Source: CAVZOY01 sp963777095
Lineage (GTDB): Bacteria; Actinomycetota; Actinomycetes; Mycobacteriales; Geodermatophilaceae
Length of the DNA: 64,000 bases
Assembly (NCBI GenBank): GCA_963777095.1
Contig: CAVZOY010000001.1
Coordinates: forward strand, 862,868-926,867
Direction of reading: 5' to 3'
Below are positions 8,402 to 16,524 of the stretch, one piece after another. A model generated the notes under the pieces. The model did not search any database. It saw only the letters and a list, made by a program, of their open reading frames with translations, and was not told the DNA's origin. How positions within the stretch are numbered: position 1 is the first letter of the stretch; each line of letters starts with the position of its first letter. Both the position numbers and the translations under genes were made by a program.

Positions 8402-9105
8402 CAGTGCCCCATTCCGAGTCCGCCGTCGACCGGGACGACCGCCCCGGTGATGTAGCCCGCCGCGTCGCCGGCCAGGAACCGGACGACGCCGGCGATCTCG
8501 TCCGCGTCGGCGTACCGGCCGAGCGGCACCTGGCCGAGGATCTCCTTCTGCCGCGCCTCGGGCAGTGCCGCGGTCATGTCCGTGGTGACGAAGCCGGGAG
8601 CCACCACGTTGGCCGTGATGCCGCGGCTGCCCAGCTCGCGGGCGATCGACCGGGCGAGCCCGACCAGGCCGGCCTTGGACGCCGCGTAGTTGGTCTGACC
8701 GGCCGAGCCCAGCAGGCCGACGACCGACGAGACGAAGATCATCCGGCCGGCGCGGGCGCGGACCATCTTGGGGGTCGCCCGCTTGGCCACCCGGTAGGCG
8801 GCGGTGAGGTTGGCGTCGAGGACCTCGGTGAAGTCCTCCTCCTTCATGCGCATCAGCAGGCCGTCGCGGGTGATGCCCGCGTTGCTGACCAGCACCTCGA
8901 CCGGACCCTGGTGTTCCTCGACCTCGGTGAACGCGCGGTCGACCGCGTCGGCGTCCGTGACGTCGCACTGGACGCCGAAGAGGTCGTCGGGTGCGCCGCT
9001 GCCGCGGTGCGTCACCGCGACGGAGTCGCCCTGCTCGGCGAAGGACCGGGCGATCGCCAGCCCGATCCCCCGATTGCCGCCGGTCACCAGTACTGACCTG
9101 CCCAC
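8401..9105 (-). CDS. fabG: 3-oxoacyl-[ACP] reductase (FabG/MabA)
   Basis: This 234-residue NADPH-dependent SDR reduces beta-ketoacyl-ACP in FAS-II. It has the cofactor motif TGGNRGIG at residues 8-15, SNAGITRDGLL in the NAG region, catalytic Ser in VSSVVGL, the active-site YAASKAGL and a terminal PVDGGLGMGH. The downstream stop overlaps the start of inhA. Start ATG 9105 fits the family length. It is the first gene of fabG-inhA-hemH. A divergent DDAH gene starts 80 bp upstream. Confidence 0.93.
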   Translation of the reverse strand: MGRSVLVTGGNRGIGLAIARSFAEQGDSVAVTHRGSGAPDDLFGVQCDVTDADAVDRAFTEVEEHQGPVEVLVSNAGITRDGLLMRMKEEDFTEVLDANLTAAYRVAKRATPKMVRARAGRMIFVSSVVGLLGSAGQTNYAASKAGLVGLARSIARELGSRGITANVVAPGFVTTDMTAALPEARQKEILGQVPLGRYADADEIAGVVRFLAGDAAGYITGAVVPVDGGLGMGH

Positions 9106-9184
9106 ATGGCCTCCCTCGCCCCGCTGTGCCCCGGTCCGAACCTAGTGCGTCGCGCCGGATTCCCCACCCGGCCAGGATGGGCAG

Positions 9185-9950
9185 GTGAGCAAGCGCGCAC
9201 TGATCCGCCGCCCGGGCCCCGGGCTGGCCGACGGACTCGTCACCCACATCGACCGCACCCCGATCGACGGCGACCTCGCGCTGCGCCAGTGGCACGGCTA
9301 CGTCGACGCCCTGCGGGCCGAGGGCTGGGAGACGATCGAGGTGCCGCCGGCCGACGACTGCCCGGACGCGGTGTTCGTCGAGGACACGGTCGTCGTCTAC
9401 GGCGACCTCGCGGTGATCGCGCGCCCCGGTGCGGACGAGCGCAAGCCGGAGGTGGCCGGCACCGAGGCCACGCTGGCGCGCCTCGGCTACCGGATCGCGC
9501 GGATCGAGGCGCCCGGGACGCTCGACGGCGGCGACGTGCTCAAGCACGGCGGCACGGTGTGGGTCGGCCTGGGCGGGCGCACCAACGAGGCCGGCATGCA
9601 GCAGCTGGCCGCGCTGCTCGAGCCCTTCGGTGCCGAGGTGATCGGCGTGCCGGTCAGCCGGGTGCTGCACCTCAAGTCCGGCGTCACGGCGCTGCCGGAC
9701 GGCACGGTGATCGGCTACGAGCCGCTCGTCGACGACCCGGCGCGGTGGCCCTCGTTCCTCGCCGTCCCGGAGCCGGAGGGGGCGCACGTCGTGCTGCTCG
9801 ACGGTTCCACCGTGCTCATGTCGTCGAGCGCCCCGGCCACGCGCAGGGCTGTTCGAGTCCCGCGGCCTGCGCGTGGTCGCCGTCGACATCTCCGAGTTCG
9901 AGAAGCTCGAGGGCTGCGTGACCTGCCTGTCGGTGCGCCTGCGCGGATAG
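9185..9950 (+). CDS. ddaH: N(omega),N(omega)-dimethylarginine dimethylaminohydrolase (DDAH), frameshifted near 9846
   Basis: The GTG at 9185 opens a 254-residue DDAH-type amidino hydrolase, which converts methylated arginine to citrulline and dimethylamine. Visible motifs are DAVFVEDTVVV near 60-70, GTLDGGDVL, GRTNEAG and the catalytic-histidine segment SRVLHLKSGV. In the given sequence the frame breaks at a GGG run (9846-9848). Removing one G restores LFESRGLRVVAVDISEFEKL followed by the catalytic-cysteine motif EGCVTCLS and a TAG at 9948-9950. Without the repair the enzyme lacks its nucleophile. The stop is 7 bp from the convergent Rpf-like gene. Confidence 0.85.
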
Positions 9951-9957
9951 GCGGCCT

Positions 9958-11017
9958 CTACAGCGCCTTGCCGCAGGTCGGCCAGGCACCGGGACCCTGG
10001 CCGGCCAGCACCTTCTCCGCGACGGCGATCTGTTCCTCCCGCGTGGCCAGGTCGGCCCGCGGCGCATAGGCGAGTCCGCCGTAGGCCTCCCACGTCGACG
10101 CGCTGAACTGGAGGCCGCCGTAGTAGCCGTTGCCGGTGTTGATGCTCCAGTTGCCGCCGGACTCGCACAGGGCGACGGCGTCCCAGTCGTGCTGCGACGT
10201 GGTGGACGGCGGCGACGGCGGAGACGGCCGGGAGGGACGGGAAGGCCGGTCGCTCACCCGACCTCGTGGGCGGTGGGGTGGGCCGGACGGCAGATGCCCG
10301 GGTCTGGAGCGTCACCAGTGCGGTCCGTGCCCGGTCGAGCCGGGCCTGCGCCTCCGCCTGCCGGTCGCGGAGGTCGGCGACCTCCTGCACTGCCCTGGCC
10401 CGGGCGGTCTCTGCCGACGTCAGCGCCGCATCCGCGGCCTGCCGCAGCATCTCGGCCCTCGTCTCTGCCTCCCGGGCGGCGGAGCGGGCGGCGTCCGACG
10501 CTTCCTTCGCGGCCCTGCTGCCGTCGAGCACGTCCGACCGGTGCTCGCCGACCACGGAGAGCATCACTGCCCGCTCGACGAGATCAGCGGGAGAGGCCGC
10601 AGTGAGCAGCCCCTCCAGGGTCGGCGAGGTGCTCCCCGACATGTAGCTGGTGCGGGCGAACGCGGCGACCGACTCCTGTGCCTGGCCGAGGGCCGCCTGC
10701 GCCTCCAGGGCCGCTCCTTCCGCCGCCCGCGCATCCCGGCGCGCCTGCTCGAACGCCTGTTGTGCGGCCGTCGCCCCCTCCCGGAGCTCGGCCACCCGCG
10801 ACTCCGCCTCGTCGACGGCGGTCTGCGCGGCGCCGAGCTCCTCCAGGGACCGGCCCACGGTCGCGGCGGCGTCCTCGGCGGCCTGCTCGGCGGCGCCGCG
10901 CTCGTCCGCCGGGTCGGCGGAGGCGGGCGCGGCTGCGCCGGCCAGGACGAGGACGGCGACGCCGACAGCCGCCGTCCGGCACGTCGACCGGCGGCGCAGG
11001 ACAGCTGCGAAGTGCAC
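9958..11017 (-). CDS. Secreted coiled-coil protein with C-terminal Rpf/transglycosylase domain, frameshifted near 10258
   Basis: A Sec signal peptide (residues 1-35, ending ASA) is followed by an Ala/Glu-rich coiled coil (about 36-245) containing SYMSGSTSP. A Pro/Ser linker leads to a resuscitation-promoting-factor-type lysozyme-like domain (WDAVALCESGGNW with the catalytic Glu, YYGGLQFSASTWEAYGG, ending PTCGKAL). The linker contains a +1 frame break at the CCC of 10257-10259. Removing one base joins the two parts into about 352 residues. The product should cleave peptidoglycan glycan strands outside the cell. The coiled-coil half closely matches that of the NlpC/P60 peptidase at 18010-19302, so the two share an N-terminal module. 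Confidence 0.82.
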
Positions 11018-11058
11018 GCCTCACCCTCCCCCTTCCCGCGGTCATCCGCCGCACCGGG

Positions 11059-11214
11059 ATGAACATCGTCCGGAACCGCCCGCACCTCGAGGGGCGGGAG
11101 CGGTTCGCGGAGCGCGGCCTCCGGGTAGTTCCGGTCGACCTCAGCACGTTCGAGCAGCTCGAGGAGTTCACCGGTGGGCTGAGCCCCTCCGTCAGCCTCG
11201 AGACCCTGCGACCA
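11059..11214 (+). pseudogene. Possible C-terminal remnant of an amidinotransferase/DDAH-family gene
   Basis: The + frame encodes MNIVRNRPHLEG followed by GLRVVPVDLSTFEQLE and TGGLSPSVSLE. This resembles the end of DDAH/amidinotransferase proteins (compare GLRVVAVDISEFEKLEGC in the gene at 9185). No catalytic Cys is present at the expected place and there is no N-terminal part, since the upstream DNA is the Rpf-like gene on the other strand. It looks like a decayed fragment, though a chance resemblance in GC-rich DNA cannot be excluded. Confidence 0.35.
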
Positions 11215-11235
11215 GCCCGGCCGCCCCTGGACCCG

Positions 11236-11811
11236 TCAGTGGAGGCTCGGGCGGTAGACCAGCTCCTGGACCGACCCGTCGAGCGTCCGGGTCTCCACCA
11301 GGTCCAGGTCGAAGTCCGCCGCACCGCGGAAGACGGGGCTCACCCCGGTTCGGCCGGTGATGACCGGGAAGAGCGTCACCTGCACGCGGTCGACCAGGCC
11401 GGCCGCCATCAGTGCCCGGTTCAACGACAGGCTGCCGTGCGAGCGCAACGGCACATCGGACTCCTGCTTGAGCCGTGCGACGACGTCGACGGCGTTCCCG
11501 CGCACCACGGTCGCGTTCGGCCAGTCGAGTGGCTCGTCCAACGTCGACGACACCACGGTGGCCGGCATGTTCACCATCCGGGTGACCCACGGGTCACGCA
11601 CCTCGGACTCCTCGGTGCTCGACGCCAACATCCCGATGAAGTCGCGGATTGTGGTGGCCCCAAAGATCATCCGCTGCTCCGTGCTGTACAGATCGAGGCG
11701 GTGGTCGAGCAGTTCGGGACCCTGCTTGCCCCAGTAGCCGGCCCAGTCGCCGCTGGTGGCGCCGTAGCCGTCGAGGGTGGAAAAGACGTCGAAGGTGTAC
11801 GTCGCGGTCAC
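11236..11811 (-). CDS. Dihydrofolate reductase / RibD C-terminal family protein
   Basis: The GTG at 11811 gives 191 residues starting TATYTFDVFSTLDGYGA, the characteristic N-terminal strand of the RibD_C/dihydrofolate-reductase-like family. RMIFGATTIRDF and PLRSHGSLSLNRALMAAGLVD are the other conserved segments. Members use NADPH on pterin-like or unknown substrates, and most actinobacterial copies are uncharacterised. The longer upstream extension is rejected because it overlaps the neighbouring racemase-like gene. A second member of the same family is encoded at 27097-27666. Confidence 0.8.
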   Translation of the reverse strand: MTATYTFDVFSTLDGYGATSGDWAGYWGKQGPELLDHRLDLYSTEQRMIFGATTIRDFIGMLASSTEESEVRDPWVTRMVNMPATVVSSTLDEPLDWPNATVVRGNAVDVVARLKQESDVPLRSHGSLSLNRALMAAGLVDRVQVTLFPVITGRTGVSPVFRGAADFDLDLVETRTLDGSVQELVYRPSLH

Positions 11812-11872
11812 GGTGTTCTCCCCGGGAGTCCGGTCGATCGGTCCAGGTCGAGACCGGGGCGACGGCCAGAAC

Positions 11873-12613
11873 TCATCGCGGTCGACCGAGCAGCCGCCCG
11901 AAGCCGGCCAGCTCGATGTCGGCATGCACCTGGGCGAGAACCGACCAGAGCAACACCTGGTTCGACTCGAGCACGGGACGTCCGGTGCGCTGTTCCAGCA
12001 CCTCGATCGCTCGGGCAGCCCGGCAGCCGGTCCCCCCGATGAACACGGCCTCCGCATCGTCGACGAGATGGCGTGAGACCCACTCGACCACGGCGTCGGG
12101 TTCGATGCGCAGCGGGTCGTTCGGGAGGTCGGCCGACTCCGCTGAGACGACCTCGAACCCCTGGCCGCGGAAGTAGGCCGCGCCGAGGTCGTTCAGCTCC
12201 TCGTCGAACCACGGCGGGTGCACCAACGCCACCCGCCGGACGTGCAGGGCCGACAAGGCAGCGACCGCCGACGCCGACGCACCGGCGACCGGGAGGCTCC
12301 ACCGCTCCGACAATCGCTCCAGCATGCTGGTCTCGGCGTCGAAGCCGATCGCGTACCCGGTGCTCGTCGATGCGTAGGCGATGCCATCGACCGATCCGCG
12401 CCCGAGGGCTGCGGCCGCCGTGTCCAAGGCCGACGGTGCGGTCAGCGCGCGCAAGCCGAAGGGCGATATGGGCGACGGCGCCGGCGCGGACGCGGTGGCT
12501 CCTGGCGCCAGGACGCGCGCGAGCCGGGCGACGACGTGGCCCGGTGCCATCTCGGGCAGCTCGACCTCGGGACCAGGCGCGGCATGCGGCGACAACACCC
12601 CGATGGAGATCAT
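11873..12613 (-). CDS. Asp/Glu racemase-superfamily protein (maleate isomerase / arylmalonate decarboxylase-like)
   Basis: This 246-residue protein has the two-domain racemase fold. ISIGVLSPHAAPG forms the first strand, and DGIAYASTSTGYAIG near 76-90 holds the position where racemases carry the first catalytic Cys. Here that site is Ser/Thr. FIGGTGCRAA near 191-200 carries the second Cys. A single C-terminal Cys with an STST oxyanion region is the arrangement of arylmalonate decarboxylases rather than true racemases. Substrate is unknown. It sits in a leftward run with a VOC and a SnoaL-like gene, suggesting a small accessory catabolic set. Confidence 0.75.
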   Translation of the reverse strand: MISIGVLSPHAAPGPEVELPEMAPGHVVARLARVLAPGATASAPAPSPISPFGLRALTAPSALDTAAAALGRGSVDGIAYASTSTGYAIGFDAETSMLERLSERWSLPVAGASASAVAALSALHVRRVALVHPPWFDEELNDLGAAYFRGQGFEVVSAESADLPNDPLRIEPDAVVEWVSRHLVDDAEAVFIGGTGCRAARAIEVLEQRTGRPVLESNQVLLWSVLAQVHADIELAGFGRLLGRPR

Positions 12614-12620
12614 GCGGTCG

Positions 12621-13049
12621 TCAGTCGCGAGTGACCTTGTCGCCGAAATCTGCCTCTGTCATGCCCTCGGGGTGACCGGGCGGCCACTGCACCAGTTCGA
12701 TCCGGTAGCCGTCGGGATCGGTGATCCACGCGGTCCAGAAGTCCTCGGAGCCGTCGGGCGAACTGGGCGCCTCGACGTGGATTCCTCGAGCGGTGAGATC
12801 GGCAACGGACGCGTGCACGGACTCGACCTGGATGACGAGGTGGTTCAGACCACCCGGGTCGACCGCGCCCCCGCGCGGATCGTGGACGAGCTCGAGGGCC
12901 ACGAACTCATCGCCGGGCAGCTTGAGCATGGTGAGCCTGCCGAACTCGGTCTCGGGCACGCTCCCGAGCACCTCGTACCCGAGCCCGCTGTAGAAGGCGA
13001 GCGATCGATCCAGATCCGCGACCCGGAGGCCGACGTGCAACGTCCTCAC
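12621..13049 (-). CDS. VOC (glyoxalase/bleomycin-resistance) family protein
   Basis: This 142-residue single-chain vicinal-oxygen-chelate protein has two beta-alpha-beta-beta-beta modules. LHVGLRVADLDRSLAFYSGL opens the first and LNHLVIQVESV the second. The ending WITDPDGYRIELVQWP carries the usual C-terminal Glu ligand. Likely metal ligands are His5, His77 region and Glu117 region, which resembles glyoxalase I. It overlaps the upstream SnoaL-like gene by 4 bases. Substrate cannot be assigned. Confidence 0.82.
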   Translation of the reverse strand: MRTLHVGLRVADLDRSLAFYSGLGYEVLGSVPETEFGRLTMLKLPGDEFVALELVHDPRGGAVDPGGLNHLVIQVESVHASVADLTARGIHVEAPSSPDGSEDFWTAWITDPDGYRIELVQWPPGHPEGMTEADFGDKVTRD

Positions 13050-13450
13050 CGCGGCCAGCCTCCGACCTGGGCGAGCAGTCCGACATCATCCCGGCAGGCC
13101 CAGTGCTCGACCAGGCAACCGTCCGCGACCCGCCAGATGTGGATGAACTCCCACGCGATCGTCTTCCCGGTCGGAGGCAGCTCCGCGAGCAGCGGCATCG
13201 TCGACGCGACATGGCGCCCGTGCATGGTGAGGTGCACGACGACGAGATCGTCCTGGGCCACGACGCGATGGATCGTCACCGTCGGGTGGTCGAGATCGTG
13301 GTCGAGCGTCGCGACGGTCTGTCGGAAGCCGTCGCGGCCCTGTGGCCCTGCCGCGTGCTGGATGAAGTGCTCGGCAACGAGGCCGAACGCGGAGCCGTCT
13401 CGAAGTTCCGCGGCCCGGTGGAAGGCCAGCACCGTCTCGGCGGGCGTCAT
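13046..13450 (-). CDS. SnoaL-like / ester cyclase (NTF2 fold) protein
   Basis: This is a protein of about 134 residues of the SnoaL-like NTF2 fold, recognised from TPAETVLAFHRAAELRDG at the start, FIQHAAGPQGRDGFR in the middle and FIHIWRVADGCLVEHWACRDD near the end. I start it at the ATG 13450. An in-frame GTG 15 bases upstream is possible but has no better ribosome site. Such proteins act as hydrolases, isomerases or cyclases on diverse small molecules. The stop overlaps the start of the downstream VOC gene, so the two are co-translated. Confidence 0.78.
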   Translation of the reverse strand: MTPAETVLAFHRAAELRDGSAFGLVAEHFIQHAAGPQGRDGFRQTVATLDHDLDHPTVTIHRVVAQDDLVVVHLTMHGRHVASTMPLLAELPPTGKTIAWEFIHIWRVADGCLVEHWACRDDVGLLAQVGGWPR

Positions 13451-13515
13451 CGCGTCAGTACACACGACCAGGGACGGCCCAGGACCGGTCCGTGGCCCGG
13501 CCTAGCCTCACCTCT

Positions 13516-14484
13516 GTGCGTGCCGTCCAGATCACCCGCTTCGGCGGCCCGGAGGTCCTCGACATCGTCGACCTGCCCGACCCGGAAGCTGGCCCGGGCC
13601 AGAAGCTCTACGACGTCAGCACCGCCGGCATCAACTACGCCGACACGCACCAGACCGAGAACAGCTACCTCGCCCCGCAGCAGCTGCCGCTGATCCCGGG
13701 CGCCGAGTTCGTGGGCAGCGCCGAGGGCGGCCCGCGGGTGGTCGGCCTGCTGGACGGCGGCGGCTACGCGGAGAAGGTCGCCGCGCACGACCGCCTGACG
13801 TGGCCGGTGCCGGAGGGCGTCACCGACGAGCAGGCTCTGGCCGTCGTCCTCCAGGGCGCGACGGCCTGGCACATGCTGCGCACCAGCGCCCACCTCGCCG
13901 AGGGCGAGACCGTCGTCGTCATCGCCGGCGCGGGCGGCGTCGGCTCGCTCGCGGTCCAGCTCGCCAAGCGGTGGGGTGCCGGACACGTGATCGCCACGGC
14001 GTCCAGCCCCGACAAGCGCGAGCTCGCCGAACGGCTCGGCGCCGACGTCACCGTCGACCCCGCGCTCGCCGACGACGACCCGAAGGCGTTCACCGCCGCC
14101 CTGCGCGAGGCGAACGGCGGCAAGCCGGTCGACATCGTGCTGGAGATGACCGGCGGCAGGGTCTTCGACGGCTCGCTGTCGGCGCTCGCGCCGTTCGGCC
14201 GGCTGGTCGCCTACGGCCAGGCCGCCCGCACCCAGCCGCAGCCCATCGCCGCCGGCGCGCTGATGGCCAAGAGCCGCGCGGTCATCGGCTTCTGGCTGGC
14301 CCACTGCATGGCCCGCCCGCAGATGATGGACGCCGCCGTCGAGGACCTTCTCGCCATGGTCGCGGCGGGCGATCTCGAGCCGGTCGTCGGCGGCCGCTAC
14401 CCGATGTCCGCCGTCCGCCAGGCGCACCAGGACCTGCTAGCCCGCCGCACCACCGGAAAGCTGGTCCTCGACCCGTCCCGCTGA
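13516..14484 (+). CDS. NADPH:quinone oxidoreductase-like medium-chain dehydrogenase
   Basis: This 322-residue zinc-independent MDR protein has an N-terminal GroES-like domain (RAVQITRFGGPEVLDIVDLP, AGINYADTHQ, LPLIPGAEFVG). Its Rossmann domain includes VVIAGAGGVGSLAVQLAKRWGA and the typical ending AHQDLLARRTTGKLVLDP. It reduces quinones or alpha,beta-unsaturated carbonyls with NADPH. Start GTG 13516 (V-R-A-V-Q) is preferred over the GTG at 13492 because it matches the family N-terminus. The gene stands alone, divergent from the SnoaL-like gene, and is closed by a long perfect hairpin. Confidence 0.87.
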   Translation: MRAVQITRFGGPEVLDIVDLPDPEAGPGQKLYDVSTAGINYADTHQTENSYLAPQQLPLIPGAEFVGSAEGGPRVVGLLDGGGYAEKVAAHDRLTWPVPEGVTDEQALAVVLQGATAWHMLRTSAHLAEGETVVVIAGAGGVGSLAVQLAKRWGAGHVIATASSPDKRELAERLGADVTVDPALADDDPKAFTAALREANGGKPVDIVLEMTGGRVFDGSLSALAPFGRLVAYGQAARTQPQPIAAGALMAKSRAVIGFWLAHCMARPQMMDAAVEDLLAMVAAGDLEPVVGGRYPMSAVRQAHQDLLARRTTGKLVLDPSR

Positions 14485-14527
14485 GCGGAGTGGATTCGTG
14501 GGCGTAACGCCCACGAATCCACTCCGC
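14485..14527. terminator. Bidirectional terminator hairpin
   Basis: A perfect 21-bp inverted repeat (14485-14505 with 14507-14527) starts on the base after the quinone reductase stop and ends on the base before the convergent VWA gene stop. It fills the whole 43-bp gap and must serve both genes. Confidence 0.85.
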
Positions 14528-15484
14528 CTACAGCAGCCGGTTGGTGAAGAACAGGCTCAGACCGACACCCAGCAGTGCCAGCACGACGCCCGCCCGCACG
14601 AACCAGGGGCTGATGTCCTGCGGCTCGACGGTGTAGCCGATCTGGCTGCCGATGTCGGCGTAGACGTCCTCCAGCTCGGCCGCACTGGCCGCCTCGCTGT
14701 AGCTGCCGCCGGTCCCGTCGGCGAGGTCCTCGAGGCTGGCCCGGTCGACCGGCACCGGCACCGTCTCGCCGTCGATGTCCAGCGACCCGTAGTCGGTGCC
14801 GAACGCGATGGTGGAGACGGGCACAGCGGCCGCCGTGGCCGCGTCGATGGCCTGCGTCTCGTCGCGGCCGACGGTGTTGAAGCCGTCGGACAGCAGCACG
14901 ATCCGCGCCGGGGGCAGCTCCTCGCTGGGGACGTCGATGCTCGACTGGTAGTTCTCGATCGCGTTCAGCGACGTGAACACCGCCTCGCCGATCGCCGTCG
15001 ACTCGGCCAGGTCGAGGTTGTCGATGGCGTTGCGCACCTGCAGCCGGTCGGTCGTCGGCGGGACCACCGTGGTCGCCGTCCCCGCGAACGACACCAGCCC
15101 GAGGTTGATCCGCTCCGGCAGGATGTCGACGAACTCCTTGGCCGCGGTCTGCATGGCCTGGAAGCGGCTCGGCTGCACGTCGGTGGCCTGCATCGACAGG
15201 GAGACGTCGACCGCCATGATCACCGTCGCCCGTTCCCGCGGCACGCGCACCTCGGTGCTCGGGATCGCCAGCGACGCGACGAGGACGGCGAGCGCCGTGG
15301 CCAGCAGCCCGAAGGCGACGTGCCGGCGCCAGCCGGGGCGCTTGGGCACCAGCGAACCGAGCAGGTCCACGTTGGTGAAGCGCGCGGCGTAGGCCTTGCG
15401 GCGCAACTGCAGGACGACGTACAGCGCGATCAGCGCCACGACCACGATCAGGCCGAGCAGCCAGAGCGGTGCCTGGAAGGTCAT
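14528..15484 (-). CDS. VWA domain membrane protein (BatA/Rv1481-like)
   Basis: This 318-residue protein has membrane segments at about 8-25 and 57-77, then a von Willebrand A domain (about 88-285) with the MIDAS motif DVSLSM and the later LLSDGFN, and a final membrane helix at about 295-315. It belongs with the MoxR ATPase and DUF58 protein encoded immediately upstream. This trio is thought to form a chaperone-like complex at the membrane. The ATG at 15484 overlaps the DUF58 stop by 4 bases. M. tuberculosis Rv1479-Rv1481 has the same order. Confidence 0.88.
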   Translation of the reverse strand: MTFQAPLWLLGLIVVVALIALYVVLQLRRKAYAARFTNVDLLGSLVPKRPGWRRHVAFGLLATALAVLVASLAIPSTEVRVPRERATVIMAVDVSLSMQATDVQPSRFQAMQTAAKEFVDILPERINLGLVSFAGTATTVVPPTTDRLQVRNAIDNLDLAESTAIGEAVFTSLNAIENYQSSIDVPSEELPPARIVLLSDGFNTVGRDETQAIDAATAAAVPVSTIAFGTDYGSLDIDGETVPVPVDRASLEDLADGTGGSYSEAASAAELEDVYADIGSQIGYTVEPQDISPWFVRAGVVLALLGVGLSLFFTNRLL

Positions 15485-16524
15485 CGGGAGGCTCCCCCGC
15501 TGCCGGCGCGACGTCGATTGGCCACGAACCGCACGACGTCCATGAGCCAGTCCCGGTCGGTGCGCAGCTGCAGGTGCCCGGCGCCGCAGCGGCGCAGCGC
15601 CGTCGCGACCCGGCCGCGCTGCTCGGCCGCGCCCTGCGCGAAGCGGGCGCGGAACTCGGCGTTGCCGGTGGGCACCTCGAGGGTCCGCCCCGTCTCGGGG
15701 TCGACCACGGTGAGCAGGCCGACGTCGGGCAGCTCCAGCTCGCGCGGGTCGACGACCTCGATCGCCAGCAGCTCGTGCCGCGCCGAGAGCCCGCGCAGCG
15801 GACGCTCCCAGTCGCTGTCCCCGAGGAAGTCGGAGATGACCACGACCATCCCGCGTCGGCGCTCCGGCCGGCGCAACGTCTCCAGCGCGGCGGCCAGGTC
15901 GCCCCGACGTCCGCCGTCGGCCCGCGGCGTGGCGACGACGTCCCGCAGCAGCCGCTCGGCGGCCATCCGCCCCGGCATCGCCGGGTAGCGGTCGACCCGC
16001 TCCCCCGTGGTGACGACGGCGCCGAGCCGGTTGCCGCCGTGCACGGTCAGGTGCCCGACGGCGGCCAGCCCGGCGATCGCGAGGTCCCGCTTCTGGCACA
16101 GCGCGGTGCCGAAGTCGAGGCTGGCCGAGAGGTCGACGACCGCCCACGTCTCGAGCTCGCGGTCGGCGATGGTCTCCCGGATGTGCGGCACCTGGGTGCG
16201 CGCGGTGACCGGCCAGTCCATCCGACGGACGTCGTCGCCCGGGTGGTACGTGCGGGAGTCGCCGGCCTCGCTGCCCGACCCGGGGACCAGCCCCAGGTGG
16301 TCCCCCTGCAGCAGCCCGTCGAGCCGGCGGCGGACGGTCAGCTCGAGGCGACGCAGCAGCACGTCGGCCGGCCCGTCGGTGAACCGCGGCGGCGCGCCGT
16401 CCCCCGGCTCCTCGGCGCCGACGCCGGATCCCGGCGTCGCCGGGTGGAGCAGCAGCCCGGGGTGGGACGACATCGGCGACGGACCCGCGGCCGCGGGCTC
16501 AGGCTTCCGACGGCGACGGATCAC
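15481..16524 (-). CDS. DUF58 domain protein (MoxR-associated)
   Basis: This 347-residue protein has the DUF58 signature SRTYHPGDDVRRMDWPVTAR near 96-115 and a degenerate VWA-like region after it (VVDLSASLDFG, VVVISDFLGDSD). DUF58 proteins always accompany MoxR ATPases and VWA proteins and are presumed partners or substrates. Start GTG 16524 overlaps the MoxR stop (GTGA) and its stop overlaps the VWA start (ATGA), so all three genes are translationally coupled. No membrane segment is evident. Confidence 0.88.
   Translation of the reverse strand: MIRRRRKPEPAAAGPSPMSSHPGLLLHPATPGSGVGAEEPGDGAPPRFTDGPADVLLRRLELTVRRRLDGLLQGDHLGLVPGSGSEAGDSRTYHPGDDVRRMDWPVTARTQVPHIRETIADRELETWAVVDLSASLDFGTALCQKRDLAIAGLAAVGHLTVHGGNRLGAVVTTGERVDRYPAMPGRMAAERLLRDVVATPRADGGRRGDLAAALETLRRPERRRGMVVVISDFLGDSDWERPLRGLSARHELLAIEVVDPRELELPDVGLLTVVDPETGRTLEVPTGNAEFRARFAQGAAEQRGRVATALRRCGAGHLQLRTDRDWLMDVVRFVANRRRAGSGGASR

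Noticed and set aside
7628..11017. A single 1129-residue leftward frame joining InhA, FabG-antisense-frame and coiled-coil protein sequence
   Set aside because: It is an artefact. InhA (7628-8401) has its own coupled start, fabG lies in another frame, and the coiled-coil gene continues into the Rpf domain in a different frame after a +1 break.
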